Source: Ruegeria lacuscaerulensis
Lineage (GTDB): Bacteria; Pseudomonadota; Alphaproteobacteria; Rhodobacterales; Rhodobacteraceae
Direction: 5' to 3'
DNA length: 64,000 nt
Assembly: GCF_013033355.1 (NCBI RefSeq)
Contig: NZ_WQDY01000007.1
Location: forward strand, 62,001 to 126,000
Shown here: positions 16,985 through 26,052 of the stretch, piece by piece
How the letters are laid out: each line of letters opens with the position of its first letter
Numbering within the stretch: position 1 is the stretch's first letter
Position numbers and translations under genes: made by a program
The notes under the pieces: generated by a model
What the model was told of the DNA's origin: nothing
Seen by the model: the letters and a program-made list of their open reading frames with translations, nothing else
Databases searched by the model: none

Positions 16985-17880
16985 GCCCGTATCTGCCGGA
17001 TCATCGGGATCGAATACACGACCAAAGCCGTCCAGATCAGCGGGAAAGCGATCATGCGGCCCCGGTCAATCTGCTCGCCGAACACAGCTATGGCGGTGAT
17101 GAAGATCATGGTGGGCGCGATGTATTGCAGGATGCCCATCGTCGACAACCGCACCAGTTTGGCCCCGTTTGCATAGACCAACAATGGCACAGCCGTCACG
17201 ATCCCAGCACAGGCCAGCAGCAGGGTGTCCGTAAGCCCCATGCCAAAATGCCCTGTGCCCTTCACGCCAAGCAAGGTGACATACATCAGGGCTGGAATCA
17301 GCAGGATCAGCACCTCAAGCAAAAAACCCTGATTGGGCCCGATGGGCAAAGACCGTTTGAAAAACGCATAAAACCCCCAGCTGACCATCAGACCCAACGC
17401 AGGCCACGGCAAGCTGCCTGCTTCGACGACCAGCACCAGCACCCCCAGCGCCGCAATCGCCACCGCCGCCAATTGTGTCTTGGTCAAAGGCTCTCGCAAC
17501 AACGCCGCGCCCAAGGCGATGCTGAACAGCGGGTTGATGTAGTACCCCAGCGCCGCATCCAATGCCCGGTCATTGGCAATAGCCCACACATAAATGGCCC
17601 AATTCACCGAGATCAGCGCCGCAGTCAAACACGCCATAACCAGCATCTTCGGGTTCACCAGCGCCGCCTTCAAATCCTGCGTCCGCCCCAAAGCGACCAG
17701 CAGCAACCCCGCCACCGGCACTGACCAGATAATACGGTGCGAGACAATCTCGATCGGCCCGACATGCGCCATGGCTTTCATATAGAGCGGCAAGAATCCC
17801 CACAAAACATAGGCTGTGACAGCCAATACCAACCCCTTGGGCGTGTCTGCGGCATTCTGTGGGATGGGTGTGTTTGCCAC
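16975..17880 (-). CDS. rarD: RarD-type EamA transporter
   Basis: This is a 301-residue membrane protein of the RarD branch of the DMT superfamily, with ten hydrophobic helices. The N-terminus reads KGLVLAVTAYVLWGFLPLYMK and HRIIWSVPVAGLLL follows, both characteristic of RarD. The original E. coli protein is linked to chloramphenicol sensitivity, but its physiological substrate is not known. The gene is followed only by the convergent GDSL hydrolase, and its upstream side borders the repeat pair at 18.0 kb. Confidence 0.9.
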   Translation of the reverse strand: MANTPIPQNAADTPKGLVLAVTAYVLWGFLPLYMKAMAHVGPIEIVSHRIIWSVPVAGLLLVALGRTQDLKAALVNPKMLVMACLTAALISVNWAIYVWAIANDRALDAALGYYINPLFSIALGAALLREPLTKTQLAAVAIAALGVLVLVVEAGSLPWPALGLMVSWGFYAFFKRSLPIGPNQGFLLEVLILLIPALMYVTLLGVKGTGHFGMGLTDTLLLACAGIVTAVPLLVYANGAKLVRLSTMGILQYIAPTMIFITAIAVFGEQIDRGRMIAFPLIWTALVVYSIPMIRQIRAQA

Positions 17881-18002
17881 GGCGGGTCTCCGATTGATAT
17901 CGGACTCTCTACGGCAAACCTCTGCCCTATGAAAACCACGAAAACTGTGAAGCCGGCCATCAGGAATTCTGATACGTCACATGTTTGGAACCAAACCAAC
18001 AT

Positions 18003-18056
18003 GCGAGGCTCTGCCTCGCGCTCCGAGATATTTTTGGCCAGATGAAGCACGGATCC
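18003..18056. repeat. Composite repeat copy C
   Basis: GCGAGGC (18003-18009) and GCCTCGC (18013-18019) form a seven-base-pair hairpin. The conserved core follows (18021-18047, ending GGCCAGATGAAG) and then CACGGATCC (18048-18056). The orientation is that of copy B. It faces copy D head to head. Confidence 0.8.
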
Positions 18057-18060
18057 TGCA

Positions 18061-18122
18061 CTTCATCTGGCCTCAAATACCTCGGGGGAGTCGCGCCTTG
18101 CCGCGGCGGGGGCAGCGCCCCC
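18061..18122. repeat. Composite repeat copy D, inverted partner of copy C
   Basis: The core at 18061-18088 is the reverse complement orientation of copy C. GGCCAGATGAAG (18036-18047) and CTTCATCTGGCC (18061-18072) could pair as a perfect 12-base-pair stem with a 13-base loop. The flanking GC-rich hairpin is GGGGGC (18108-18113) and GCCCCC (18117-18122), followed by TTTT on the plus strand. It lies 12 bases beyond the stop of the minus-strand dehydrogenase gene. Confidence 0.8.
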
Positions 18123-18134
18123 TTTTCCCGCGTT

Positions 18135-20588
18135 TCAGACTTTTACGCGTTCCGATTTGGGATCGTACATCGGTTTCAGCGAGGCTTCTGCTTTGACCTT
18201 CACGCCGCAGACGTCGATCTCATAGCTTGAGGCAAGCACATCCGCAGCCTTCTCGCCCGCACAGGGCACATAGCCCAGACCGATGGCGCCACCCAGCATG
18301 TGGCCATAATTGCCCGAACTCAGATAACCCACATATTCGCCATCCCGCAGAATGGGTTCATTGTGGAACAGCAGTGGCTCGGGGTCAGTCAGTCTGAACT
18401 GGAACAACCGGCTTTGCGGCCCGCTTTCCTTACGGGCAATAACCGCCTCACGTCCGATGAAATCGCAGCCCTTGTCGGTTTTCACGGCAAAACCCAACCC
18501 CGCATCAACTACATGATCCTCACAGGTGATGTCGTGGCCGAAATGGCGGAATCCCTTCTCGATCCGGCAAGAGTCCATCATATGCATCCCGCAGAGTTTC
18601 AGACCCATATCTTGCCCGGCCTCGTACAGGGTTTCGAACACGTGGCCCGCCATGTCGGAGGAGACGTAGATCTCCCACCCCAGCTCGCCCACATAGGTGA
18701 CGCGGTGCGCCCGGGCGAGGCCCATGCCCATCTCGATCTCTTGCGCGGTGCCAAACGGGTTGGCCGCGTTCGAGAAATCGGCGGGCGAGACCTTTTGCAG
18801 CAGCGCGCGCGCGTTGGGGCCCATGACGGCCAGAACGCCCTCACCTGCGGTGACATCGGTGATGACCACGTTGAACCCACCCGCGTGGCGATGCATCCAG
18901 GTTTGATCGGCCAGACGGGTGGCGGCGGGGGTGACCACCAGATAGGCGGTCTCGGTCAGGCGGGTTACGGTCACGTCCGCCTCGATCCCTCCGGTGCGGT
19001 TCAGGAACTGGGTGTAGACGATCTTGCCATTGGGCACTGAGTAATCGCCACCTCCAATGTAGTTCATGAACGCCTCGGCATCCGGCCCTTCGACGCGGAT
19101 TTTGCCGAAGGAGGACATGTCATACATGCCCACATTCTCGCGCACCGCACGGTGTTCAGCGGCGGAGTTTTCGAACCAGTTCTGGCGCTTCCAGCTATAG
19201 TGGTACTCGCGTTCCTGACCTGCGTTGGCGAACCAGTTGGCGCGCTCCCACCCGGCCAATTCACCCATGACGGCCCCCTGTTCCAGCAGGTGATGGTGGA
19301 ACGGAGTGCGCCGCACGCCACGCGCTGTGGCCTTCTGGCGATAGGGGTAGTGGTCGGCGTAAAGCAGGCCCAACGTTTCCTTGGACCGTTCGAACAGATA
19401 CTTCTTGTTGCCCTGAAACGGCTGCATCCGGCTGATATCCACATCGCCCAGATCAAACGGTTTCTCGCCGCTGTCCATCCACTCGGCCAGCGCCATACCC
19501 GCGCCTCCGGCAGATTGGATACCGATCGAGTTGAACCCGGCCGCGACCCAGACATTGTCCATTTCAGGCGCGAGGCCCAGATGATAAGCATCGTCGGGCG
19601 TGAAGGATTCCGGCCCGTTGAAGAAGGTATGAATCCCCGCCTCGGCCAGCATCGGCATCCGGTTTACTGCCGCCTCAAGGATCGGCTCGAAGTGGTCGAA
19701 ATCCTCGGGTAGTTGGTCGAACTCGAAACTGTCGGGGATGCCCTCCATGGCCCATGGCTTCGCGTTGGGTTCAAACGCGCCCAGCAAGATTTTGCCCGCG
19801 TCTTCCTTGTAATAGGCGCACTCATCCGGCACGCGCAGAACCGGCAGCTGGGTCAGGCCGTCAATGCCTTCGGTAACGATATAGAAATGCTCACACGCGT
19901 GCAGCGGGACGTTCACGCCCGCCATTCGACCGACCTCATGCCCCCACATACCGGCGCAGTTCACCACCATATCGCATTCGGTATGACCCGAGCCGCTGCC
20001 GTCATCGGCAACCCAGTCGACGCCCGTGACCGTGCGCCCCTGTTTGACGATATCGGTGACTTTCACCCGTTCCTTGACGATCCCGCCGCGTTGCCGCGCG
20101 CCCTTGGCCAGCGCCAGTGCAATATTGGCCGGGTCGCCCTGCCCGTCCAGCGGCAGATAGACCGCGCCCTTGACGTCTTCGACATTCAGATGCGGGTACA
20201 TCTCTTTGACGCGCTCGTTCGAGATTTCTTCGACCTCGACCCCAAAGGCGCGGGCCATGGCGGCCTGACGGTAGATCTCTTCCTTACGCTCCTCGGTCAG
20301 CGCCACGGTGATCGAACCGCAGCGTTTGAACCCGGTGGCCACGCCGGTCTCTTCTTCGAGCGAGCCGTACAGTTCCTGCGAATACTTCGCCAGTTTGGTC
20401 ATGTTCGCCGTCGCCCGCAGCTGCGCGATCAGACCCGCCGCGTGCCATGTGGTGCCGCTGGTCAGCTGCTTGCGCTCCAGCAGAACGACATCACTCCAGC
20501 CCTTCTTAGTCAGGTGATATGCGACCGAGCATCCGATAACGCCGCCGCCGATAATGACCACTCGGGCCTTTTGGGGAAGATCAACCAT
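18135..20588 (-). CDS. FAD-dependent dehydrogenase with GcvT domain (dimethylglycine/sarcosine type), paralogue B
   Basis: This is an 817-residue two-module enzyme. The N-terminal DAO-type half has VIIGGGVIGCSVAYHL (residues 11-26) and TSGTTWHAAGL, where His49 matches the covalent flavin-histidine of dimethylglycine dehydrogenase. From about residue 440 comes an aminomethyltransferase-like GcvT half that binds tetrahydrofolate and would catch the released methyl group as methylene-THF. Substrate candidates are dimethylglycine, sarcosine or a related N-methyl amino acid. A similar gene (paralogue A) lies five genes upstream in the same direction. It starts 89 bases after the GlxA regulator gene, the only sizeable gap in the block, so it may also have its own promoter. 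Confidence 0.88.
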   Translation of the reverse strand: MVDLPQKARVVIIGGGVIGCSVAYHLTKKGWSDVVLLERKQLTSGTTWHAAGLIAQLRATANMTKLAKYSQELYGSLEEETGVATGFKRCGSITVALTEERKEEIYRQAAMARAFGVEVEEISNERVKEMYPHLNVEDVKGAVYLPLDGQGDPANIALALAKGARQRGGIVKERVKVTDIVKQGRTVTGVDWVADDGSGSGHTECDMVVNCAGMWGHEVGRMAGVNVPLHACEHFYIVTEGIDGLTQLPVLRVPDECAYYKEDAGKILLGAFEPNAKPWAMEGIPDSFEFDQLPEDFDHFEPILEAAVNRMPMLAEAGIHTFFNGPESFTPDDAYHLGLAPEMDNVWVAAGFNSIGIQSAGGAGMALAEWMDSGEKPFDLGDVDISRMQPFQGNKKYLFERSKETLGLLYADHYPYRQKATARGVRRTPFHHHLLEQGAVMGELAGWERANWFANAGQEREYHYSWKRQNWFENSAAEHRAVRENVGMYDMSSFGKIRVEGPDAEAFMNYIGGGDYSVPNGKIVYTQFLNRTGGIEADVTVTRLTETAYLVVTPAATRLADQTWMHRHAGGFNVVITDVTAGEGVLAVMGPNARALLQKVSPADFSNAANPFGTAQEIEMGMGLARAHRVTYVGELGWEIYVSSDMAGHVFETLYEAGQDMGLKLCGMHMMDSCRIEKGFRHFGHDITCEDHVVDAGLGFAVKTDKGCDFIGREAVIARKESGPQSRLFQFRLTDPEPLLFHNEPILRDGEYVGYLSSGNYGHMLGGAIGLGYVPCAGEKAADVLASSYEIDVCGVKVKAEASLKPMYDPKSERVKV

Positions 20589-20677
20589 CCTGAAATCTCC
20601 GCGCTGTCAGGTTTGGGCCAAAATGCCACGGAAGATCGACAACAAATGCGCCAAAAGCGTCACAAAATCGGTAATTT

Positions 20678-21622
20678 TCACCGATGTGTCGCGCGCTTTT
20701 CGCGACGAAGAACAAAGGGCGTGACGCCGAAAAAGCTTTTGTAAACAGACGAAAACCCGTTCGGGAACCCGCAGGCCAGGCCGATCTCGCGCACGCTCAT
20801 GGTGGTGTTGAGAAGCAGGTTGTTGGCCTTGGCCAGCCGCATCTCGCGGTAGAACCCGTTGGGGGTGGTGCCGAAGAAGGTCTTGAACTTGCGCTCGAGC
20901 GAGCGGTTGGACAGATGCAGTTCCTCGACGATCTGATGGATCGGCAAAGGGTCTTCGATATTGGCCTGCATCAACTTGATGCACTGGTCCAGCTTGGCAT
21001 CCCCGGTGGCGGTCAGACGTGTGCCGGAAAACGGCTGCATCGAGGAGAAATCGCGGATATTTTCGTGCAGCATGATATCGGCAACAGTCATCTTGGCGGG
21101 TCCCGAGATATGACGGCCAATCACCGACAACGCCACATCCGTCGTCGCCTCCATCCCCGCGCAGGTCACGACAGCGCCTTGTCGCGTCGCGATGGACAGC
21201 TTGGCCTCGAACCGGGCGCCGCGTTCGCGCAAGAACGAGGCGTTTTCCCAATGGGTTGCCATATCCTCGGTGCCGTGTTCGTCGATATAGCGGCTGGCGG
21301 CTTCAGCCAGCAAAAACACCTGTGCGCCGCGATAGGTGTAATCCGACACCACGCGACCCAAGGACAGATCGGGGTGATCGGGGTCGGTATTGCCGATGAC
21401 AAACAGGTAGTCCGCTTTGGGTTGGGCGCTGACAGGCTCGGTCTGAATCATCGCGTCGCTGCTGGAATGAATAGGCCCGCCCTTCAAAGATTTATACGCA
21501 TAGGTAAAGGGCGGACGCGGACAAACGCGATTGGCCAGCCGCAGCACCTCGACCAGCGACGCCAGTTCCAGCAGCACATAGCCGGGGGCGACGAGGATAT
21601 CGAAATGCTGCTGACCCGCCAT
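20678..21622 (-). CDS. GlxA-family AraC-type regulator, GbdR-like
   Basis: This is a 314-residue regulator. An N-terminal class I glutamine-amidotransferase-like (DJ-1/PfpI) domain covers about residues 5-190 and senses the ligand. A C-terminal AraC HTH pair (residues 215-305) contains LSNRSLERKFKTFFGTTP and SVREIGLACGFPNGFSSVYK. GbdR, the glycine-betaine/dimethylglycine regulator of pseudomonads, has this architecture, and this gene sits among demethylating dehydrogenases. I therefore infer that it activates this block in response to betaine or dimethylglycine. The ATG at 21622 lies four bases after the upstream methyltransferase stop; longer starts would overlap that gene heavily. Confidence 0.87.
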   Translation of the reverse strand: MAGQQHFDILVAPGYVLLELASLVEVLRLANRVCPRPPFTYAYKSLKGGPIHSSSDAMIQTEPVSAQPKADYLFVIGNTDPDHPDLSLGRVVSDYTYRGAQVFLLAEAASRYIDEHGTEDMATHWENASFLRERGARFEAKLSIATRQGAVVTCAGMEATTDVALSVIGRHISGPAKMTVADIMLHENIRDFSSMQPFSGTRLTATGDAKLDQCIKLMQANIEDPLPIHQIVEELHLSNRSLERKFKTFFGTTPNGFYREMRLAKANNLLLNTTMSVREIGLACGFPNGFSSVYKSFFGVTPFVLRREKRATHR

Positions 21623-21626
21623 CGCC

Positions 21627-22520
21627 CTAGACGATCCGGTGTCGGGCGGCGTGCAGCGCGTGGGCCAGCGCTTCGATATGATCGGGGCCGACTTCGCAGC
21701 AGCCACCGACGATGGTGGCCCCGTGTTCGACCCAGGACATGGCGAAATCGGCATAGGCTTCGGGGGTCAGATCATGACGTTCTTGCAGCGCATCGACGGT
21801 GGGGGCGTCTTCCAAAAACCCTTGTGTGATGCCGGTGAAGCCATTGGCATAGGCCCCGTAAGGGCGGCCCATCGTTTCAAGGATCATCAGTGCGGGCATC
21901 ACCGATTCCGGGCGGGTACAGTTGATCAGAACCGCATCGGGCGCGAAGCGATCGACCAGAGGCGCGACCTGCGCCAGATGCTCGCCCGAACGCAGGCGGG
22001 TGCCGTCATTATCCATCACTGACAGCGCCAGCCAGACGGGTTTGGTTGCGCTTTCCGTCCCGCGCAACGCGCCTTCGGCCTCTTGCAGGGACGAGACGGT
22101 TTCCAGCAGGAATAGGTCCACCCGGTCGTTCATCAGACCGACCAGCTCGGCATACTTCAAGGCCGCGTCTTCCACATCGGGCTTCAGGTCGGGCCGGTAT
22201 GAGGCCAGAAGCGGCCCCAGTGCCCCTGCGATCCGCCCGCTCGAGGGCGGCCGCGCGCGTTCTGCCTGTGTCAGCGCCGAGTCGATCAGGGCGGGCAGTT
22301 GATCCTCGATCCCTTCGCGCACCAAGCGCGAGCGGTGCACGGCATAGGTGTTCGTGGTCGCCACCGTCGCGCCACGGCGGAAGTAATCGGCATGGACTTG
22401 CCCCACCAGTTCGGGCTGATCTATCATCACGCGCGTTGACCACAAAGGCGTGGGCTTTTCGCCACCGCGCTTGACCAGTTCCTGCCCGATCGAGCCGTCC
22501 AACAGGGTGATATCCGCCAT
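21627..22520 (-). CDS. Homocysteine/betaine S-methyltransferase family protein
   Basis: This 297-residue zinc methyltransferase shares the family of betaine-homocysteine methyltransferase and the N-terminal domain of MetH. It starts MADITLLDGSIGQELVKRGG. Zinc-ligand cysteines lie in LINCTRPES and GGCCEVGP, and a TTNTYAV segment is typical. In this context it could move a methyl group from glycine betaine to homocysteine, giving dimethylglycine for the flanking dehydrogenases. S-methylmethionine or another methyl donor is also possible. The ATG at 22520 has a GGAAAGG ribosome site. It is 14 bases from the upstream oxidoreductase gene and four bases from the regulator gene downstream. Confidence 0.86.
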   Translation of the reverse strand: MADITLLDGSIGQELVKRGGEKPTPLWSTRVMIDQPELVGQVHADYFRRGATVATTNTYAVHRSRLVREGIEDQLPALIDSALTQAERARPPSSGRIAGALGPLLASYRPDLKPDVEDAALKYAELVGLMNDRVDLFLLETVSSLQEAEGALRGTESATKPVWLALSVMDNDGTRLRSGEHLAQVAPLVDRFAPDAVLINCTRPESVMPALMILETMGRPYGAYANGFTGITQGFLEDAPTVDALQERHDLTPEAYADFAMSWVEHGATIVGGCCEVGPDHIEALAHALHAARHRIV

Positions 22521-22534
22521 AGCCTTACCTTTCC

Positions 22535-23587
22535 TCAGGGAATGAGAACCAGTTTTCCCGCAAATGCTTTGGACTGAAAGTCCTCTTGCGCTTTGGCGAT
22601 ATCTCTTAGCGGATAGGTTTTTGAGATCAAAGGTTTGATCCGGCCTGCGTTCATAAGTTCGACCAATCGTCCGAAAACCTCGAAGGCCTGATGGGTGCAG
22701 CCGTGGATGGTGATGTCGCGCAAATAGATATCGCGCAGATCGGCCTGAACGATGGGGCCGGCGATGGCACCAGATACCGCATACTGCCCGCCGGGTTTCA
22801 GCGACAGGATCAGGTTGGGCCACGCGGGACCGCCGACGACGTCGATCACCACATCGAACATGTCTTTCGGCAAGGGCGCGTTTCGGTCAAACGTATCCGT
22901 TGCCCCTTGATCTTTGACCACATCGGCTTTGGCTGGGCTGGTGACACCCCACACGGTCGCTCCGCGTAGCCGGGCAAGTTGCACAGCAGCCAGACCGACC
23001 CCGCCCGAAGCTCCGGTGATTAAAACCTTGTGGCCTGCAGTCACGCCTGCGCGGGTCAGCAGGTTTTCCGCCGTGCCAAAAGCACAGGGGATGGCAGCGA
23101 TCTCGGCATCCGACAGCGGTGAGGCCGAGACGTCATACAGGTCCGACGCCTCAACCAAACAATATTGCGCGAAGGCCCCGTCAATCTCGGACCCCAGCGC
23201 GATAAACCCGGTCGGGTTGCCGGGGCGTGGGCGCGGCAGGTTGATCGGGCAGGTTACACGCTGGCCGGGTTGGAACCCAGTCTCGGGTCCGGCAAGTTCA
23301 ACGATGCCGCACAGATCGCCGCCCTGAATGCGCGGGAAGTGTAACGCGCCACCCCAGCCGCCCGCGTCGACCTCCTGATCCACCGCATCCGTCGCGCCGG
23401 TAATGTCTGAGGAATACCAGCCGACACGTGTGTTGATATCGGTGTTGTTGACCCCAGCTGCCGCGACCCGAACCAGCACCTGACCGGGCCCGGGTTGTGG
23501 CACCGGGATATCCGCGCGCCACTCCAGCGCCTCTGGCCCGCCGTGGCGGGTCAGGTGAACGCCCTGCATGACGCGCGGAACAGCCAT
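22535..23587 (-). CDS. MDR-family (quinone oxidoreductase-like) dehydrogenase
   Basis: This 350-residue medium-chain dehydrogenase/reductase has an N-terminal GroES-like part and the nucleotide-binding GASGGVGLAAVQLARLRGATV near residue 185. QGVHLTRHGGPEALEW at the N-terminus is characteristic of the quinone-oxidoreductase/zinc-binding-dehydrogenase-like branch. Such enzymes use NAD(P)H to reduce enones, quinones or aldehydes. Its position between dehydrogenase A (two bases upstream) and the methyltransferase suggests a role in the same pathway, but I cannot assign a substrate. The structural zinc-ligand cluster of true alcohol dehydrogenases is not evident. Confidence 0.88.
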   Translation of the reverse strand: MAVPRVMQGVHLTRHGGPEALEWRADIPVPQPGPGQVLVRVAAAGVNNTDINTRVGWYSSDITGATDAVDQEVDAGGWGGALHFPRIQGGDLCGIVELAGPETGFQPGQRVTCPINLPRPRPGNPTGFIALGSEIDGAFAQYCLVEASDLYDVSASPLSDAEIAAIPCAFGTAENLLTRAGVTAGHKVLITGASGGVGLAAVQLARLRGATVWGVTSPAKADVVKDQGATDTFDRNAPLPKDMFDVVIDVVGGPAWPNLILSLKPGGQYAVSGAIAGPIVQADLRDIYLRDITIHGCTHQAFEVFGRLVELMNAGRIKPLISKTYPLRDIAKAQEDFQSKAFAGKLVLIP

Positions 23588-23589
23588 GG

Positions 23590-26037
23590 TCAGGCCCGCA
23601 GCCGGTCGTTGGCCGGATCCCAGAGGGGTTGATCCTCTTGCACCACAGCGGGGTATTTCTGGCCGTAGATCTCGACCTCCAACGCGGTGCCCGGATTTGC
23701 CAGTTCCGACTTGATCATGCCCAGCGCGATGGATTTGCCCACGCGATAGCCCCATGCGCCCGATGTGGTCTCGCCCACGATCTGGTCGCCTTGCCAGATG
23801 CAGGACATGTAAGGCGCGTCGCAGTCACCGGCCTCGACCGTCAGCGTCACGAAGGACTTCTTCACCCCCTGCTGCTTTTCGTTCAGGATCGCGGCCTTGC
23901 CGGGGAAATCCTGCGGCTTGTCTAGTTTGACGAAGCGCCCCAGCCCGCCTTCCAGCAGAGAGTAATCGGTCGACAGGTCGCCCTTCCACGCGCGGTAGCC
24001 TTTTTCGATCCGCAGCGAGTTCAGCGCATACATGCCAAACGGCGTGGCACCAGCCTCAAGGATCGCGTCATAGATCGCAGGCATGTCGTCGTTCAGAGCG
24101 TGAACTTCCCAACCCAGTTCGCCAGCAAAGGATACGCGGATCAGATAGGCGGGTTTCCCTGCCACAGTGGCGGCCTGATGGGTCAGCCATCCCAGCGACA
24201 GGTCGGCATCGGTCAGACCCGACAGGATGTCCCGCGACTTCGGCCCGGTGACGATCAGCGTGTCGCGGGTGGTGGTCACATCCTCGACATTGACGCCCGA
24301 GGGCATCGCATTCACCAGAATGTCCCGGTCGTGCCATTGCGCGGTGGCGGCGGTGATCATGACGAACTCATCTTCGCCCAGACGCAAGCAGGACATCTCG
24401 GTCAGGATGCGGCCCCGGTCGTCGGCGATATAGACCAGATTGATCCGGCCCACCTTGGGCAGACCGCCCGTCACCAGCCCGCGCAGTGCCTCGGCAGCAC
24501 CTTCGCCCTTAACCATGAAGCGCGAGAAACCCGGCAAGTCCAGCACGCCGCAATGGTCGCGCACGGCCTCGCATTCTTCTTTGATCCGCTGCTCCCACGG
24601 GCCAGAGCGACCCCATGTATGCGTCGCATCCAGCGAGGTATCGTCGCCCGGCTTGGCGAACCAATTGGCGCGTTCCCAGCCGTTATAGGCTCCCATAACG
24701 CCGCCCAGTTCCTTGATCTTGTCATGAACCGGAGACAGCTTCTTGTCGCGCGCCGCAGGCCATTCGTGATGGGGGAAGTGCATGGCGTATTCGTTGCCAT
24801 AGACCTCCATGCCCTTCTGGTTGCAATAGTCTTGATCGGTGTAGTCGGTGTAGCGGCGTGGATCGACGGCCCACATATCCCATTCGGTCGCGCCATCGAC
24901 GATCCATTCGGCAAGCACCTTGCCAGCGCCACCGCCCTGCGCGATGCCGAAGGTAAAGGTGTGCGCCTCAAACGCGTTGCTTACGCCGGGCATCGGCCCG
25001 ATCAGAGGCAACCCATCCGGCGCGTAAGGGATCGGGCCATTGATGACACGTCCAACGCCCGAAGTTGCCATCAGCGGCACCCGCTCCATCGCGTCGGTGA
25101 CGATGTCTTCGATCCGGTCCAGATCGTCGTTCCAAAGCTGGAAGCTGAAATCCTCGGGCATCGGATCGTCTTCGGTCATCCAATGGCCCTTGCAGTTGGG
25201 CTCATACGGCCCAAGGTTGAAGCCGTTCTTCTCCTGCCGCAGGTAGTACGAGATATCCACGTCGCGCAGCAGCGGCAGCTTGCCGCCGTTTTCCTTTGAC
25301 CACGCTTCCACCTCGGGGATTTCATCGGTCAGCAGGTATTGGTGGCTCATGACCATCGCTGGTACCGTGCGCCCGCCAAAGGGTTTGAACCATTCGCCCA
25401 CACGCTGCGCATAGTACCCAGCGGCGTTGACCACGTAATCGCAGGCGATATCGCCCTTTTCGGTATGCACAGTCCATGTATCGTCGTCATGCTGTGTCAC
25501 GCCAATCGCCGGGCAGAAACGGATGATTTTTTGCCCCATGTCCCGCGCGCCTTTGGCCAGAGCCTGCGTCAGTTGCGCCGGGTCGATGTCGCCGTCGGTC
25601 GGATCGTAAAGCACGCCCTCAAGGTCATGGGTTTCAAGGAACGGATAGCGTTCCTTGGCCTCTTCGGCGGTCCACATCTCCATCGGGATGCCTTGGTAGC
25701 GGCCCATGGACAGGGCGCGTTCGAACTCCTGCATCCGTTCCTTGCTGTGCGCCAGACGGATCGAGCCCGAAACGTGGTAGTTCATCGGGTAATCAACCTC
25801 ATCTGCCAGCCGCGAATACAGCTCGGTCGAATAGCGTTGCATGTTCATGATCGCCCACGAGGTCGAGAATGTCGGCACATTGCCCGCCGCGTGCCAGGTG
25901 GACCCGGCCGTCAACTCGTTCTTTTCCAGCAGAACGCAGTCGGTCCAGCCCTTCTTGGCCAGATGATAAAGCGATGAACAGCCGACGACGCCGCCGCCGA
26001 TGATGACCACACGGGCCTTGGTTGGAAAATCACTCAT
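23590..26037 (-). CDS. FAD-dependent dehydrogenase with GcvT domain (dimethylglycine/sarcosine type), paralogue A
   Basis: This 815-residue enzyme has the same layout as paralogue B. The FAD fold is VVIIGGGVVGCSSLYHL near residue 10, and TAGSTWHAAGN holds His49 at the covalent-flavin site. A C-terminal GcvT module starts near residue 430 and includes SFAGELGWEVHALND. The N-terminal half differs clearly from paralogue B, so the two probably take different substrates, for example dimethylglycine and sarcosine. It starts 15 bases after the GFA gene and ends two bases before the MDR gene. Methyl groups not caught by tetrahydrofolate would leave as formaldehyde, which the GFA-family neighbour may handle. 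Confidence 0.9.
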   Translation of the reverse strand: MSDFPTKARVVIIGGGVVGCSSLYHLAKKGWTDCVLLEKNELTAGSTWHAAGNVPTFSTSWAIMNMQRYSTELYSRLADEVDYPMNYHVSGSIRLAHSKERMQEFERALSMGRYQGIPMEMWTAEEAKERYPFLETHDLEGVLYDPTDGDIDPAQLTQALAKGARDMGQKIIRFCPAIGVTQHDDDTWTVHTEKGDIACDYVVNAAGYYAQRVGEWFKPFGGRTVPAMVMSHQYLLTDEIPEVEAWSKENGGKLPLLRDVDISYYLRQEKNGFNLGPYEPNCKGHWMTEDDPMPEDFSFQLWNDDLDRIEDIVTDAMERVPLMATSGVGRVINGPIPYAPDGLPLIGPMPGVSNAFEAHTFTFGIAQGGGAGKVLAEWIVDGATEWDMWAVDPRRYTDYTDQDYCNQKGMEVYGNEYAMHFPHHEWPAARDKKLSPVHDKIKELGGVMGAYNGWERANWFAKPGDDTSLDATHTWGRSGPWEQRIKEECEAVRDHCGVLDLPGFSRFMVKGEGAAEALRGLVTGGLPKVGRINLVYIADDRGRILTEMSCLRLGEDEFVMITAATAQWHDRDILVNAMPSGVNVEDVTTTRDTLIVTGPKSRDILSGLTDADLSLGWLTHQAATVAGKPAYLIRVSFAGELGWEVHALNDDMPAIYDAILEAGATPFGMYALNSLRIEKGYRAWKGDLSTDYSLLEGGLGRFVKLDKPQDFPGKAAILNEKQQGVKKSFVTLTVEAGDCDAPYMSCIWQGDQIVGETTSGAWGYRVGKSIALGMIKSELANPGTALEVEIYGQKYPAVVQEDQPLWDPANDRLRA

Positions 26038-26052
26038 GGTTTTGCTTCCCTG

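Noticed and set aside
16945-17724. A 259-codon plus-strand frame opposite rarD
   Set aside because: Its composition (many Gln, His, Arg) is that of a shadow of a membrane-protein gene; rarD on the minus strand has clear family motifs.
17929-18045. A 38-codon plus-strand frame starting MKTTKTVK
   Set aside because: No ribosome-binding site precedes it, and it runs straight into the dispersed repeat core, so its end is set by the repeat.
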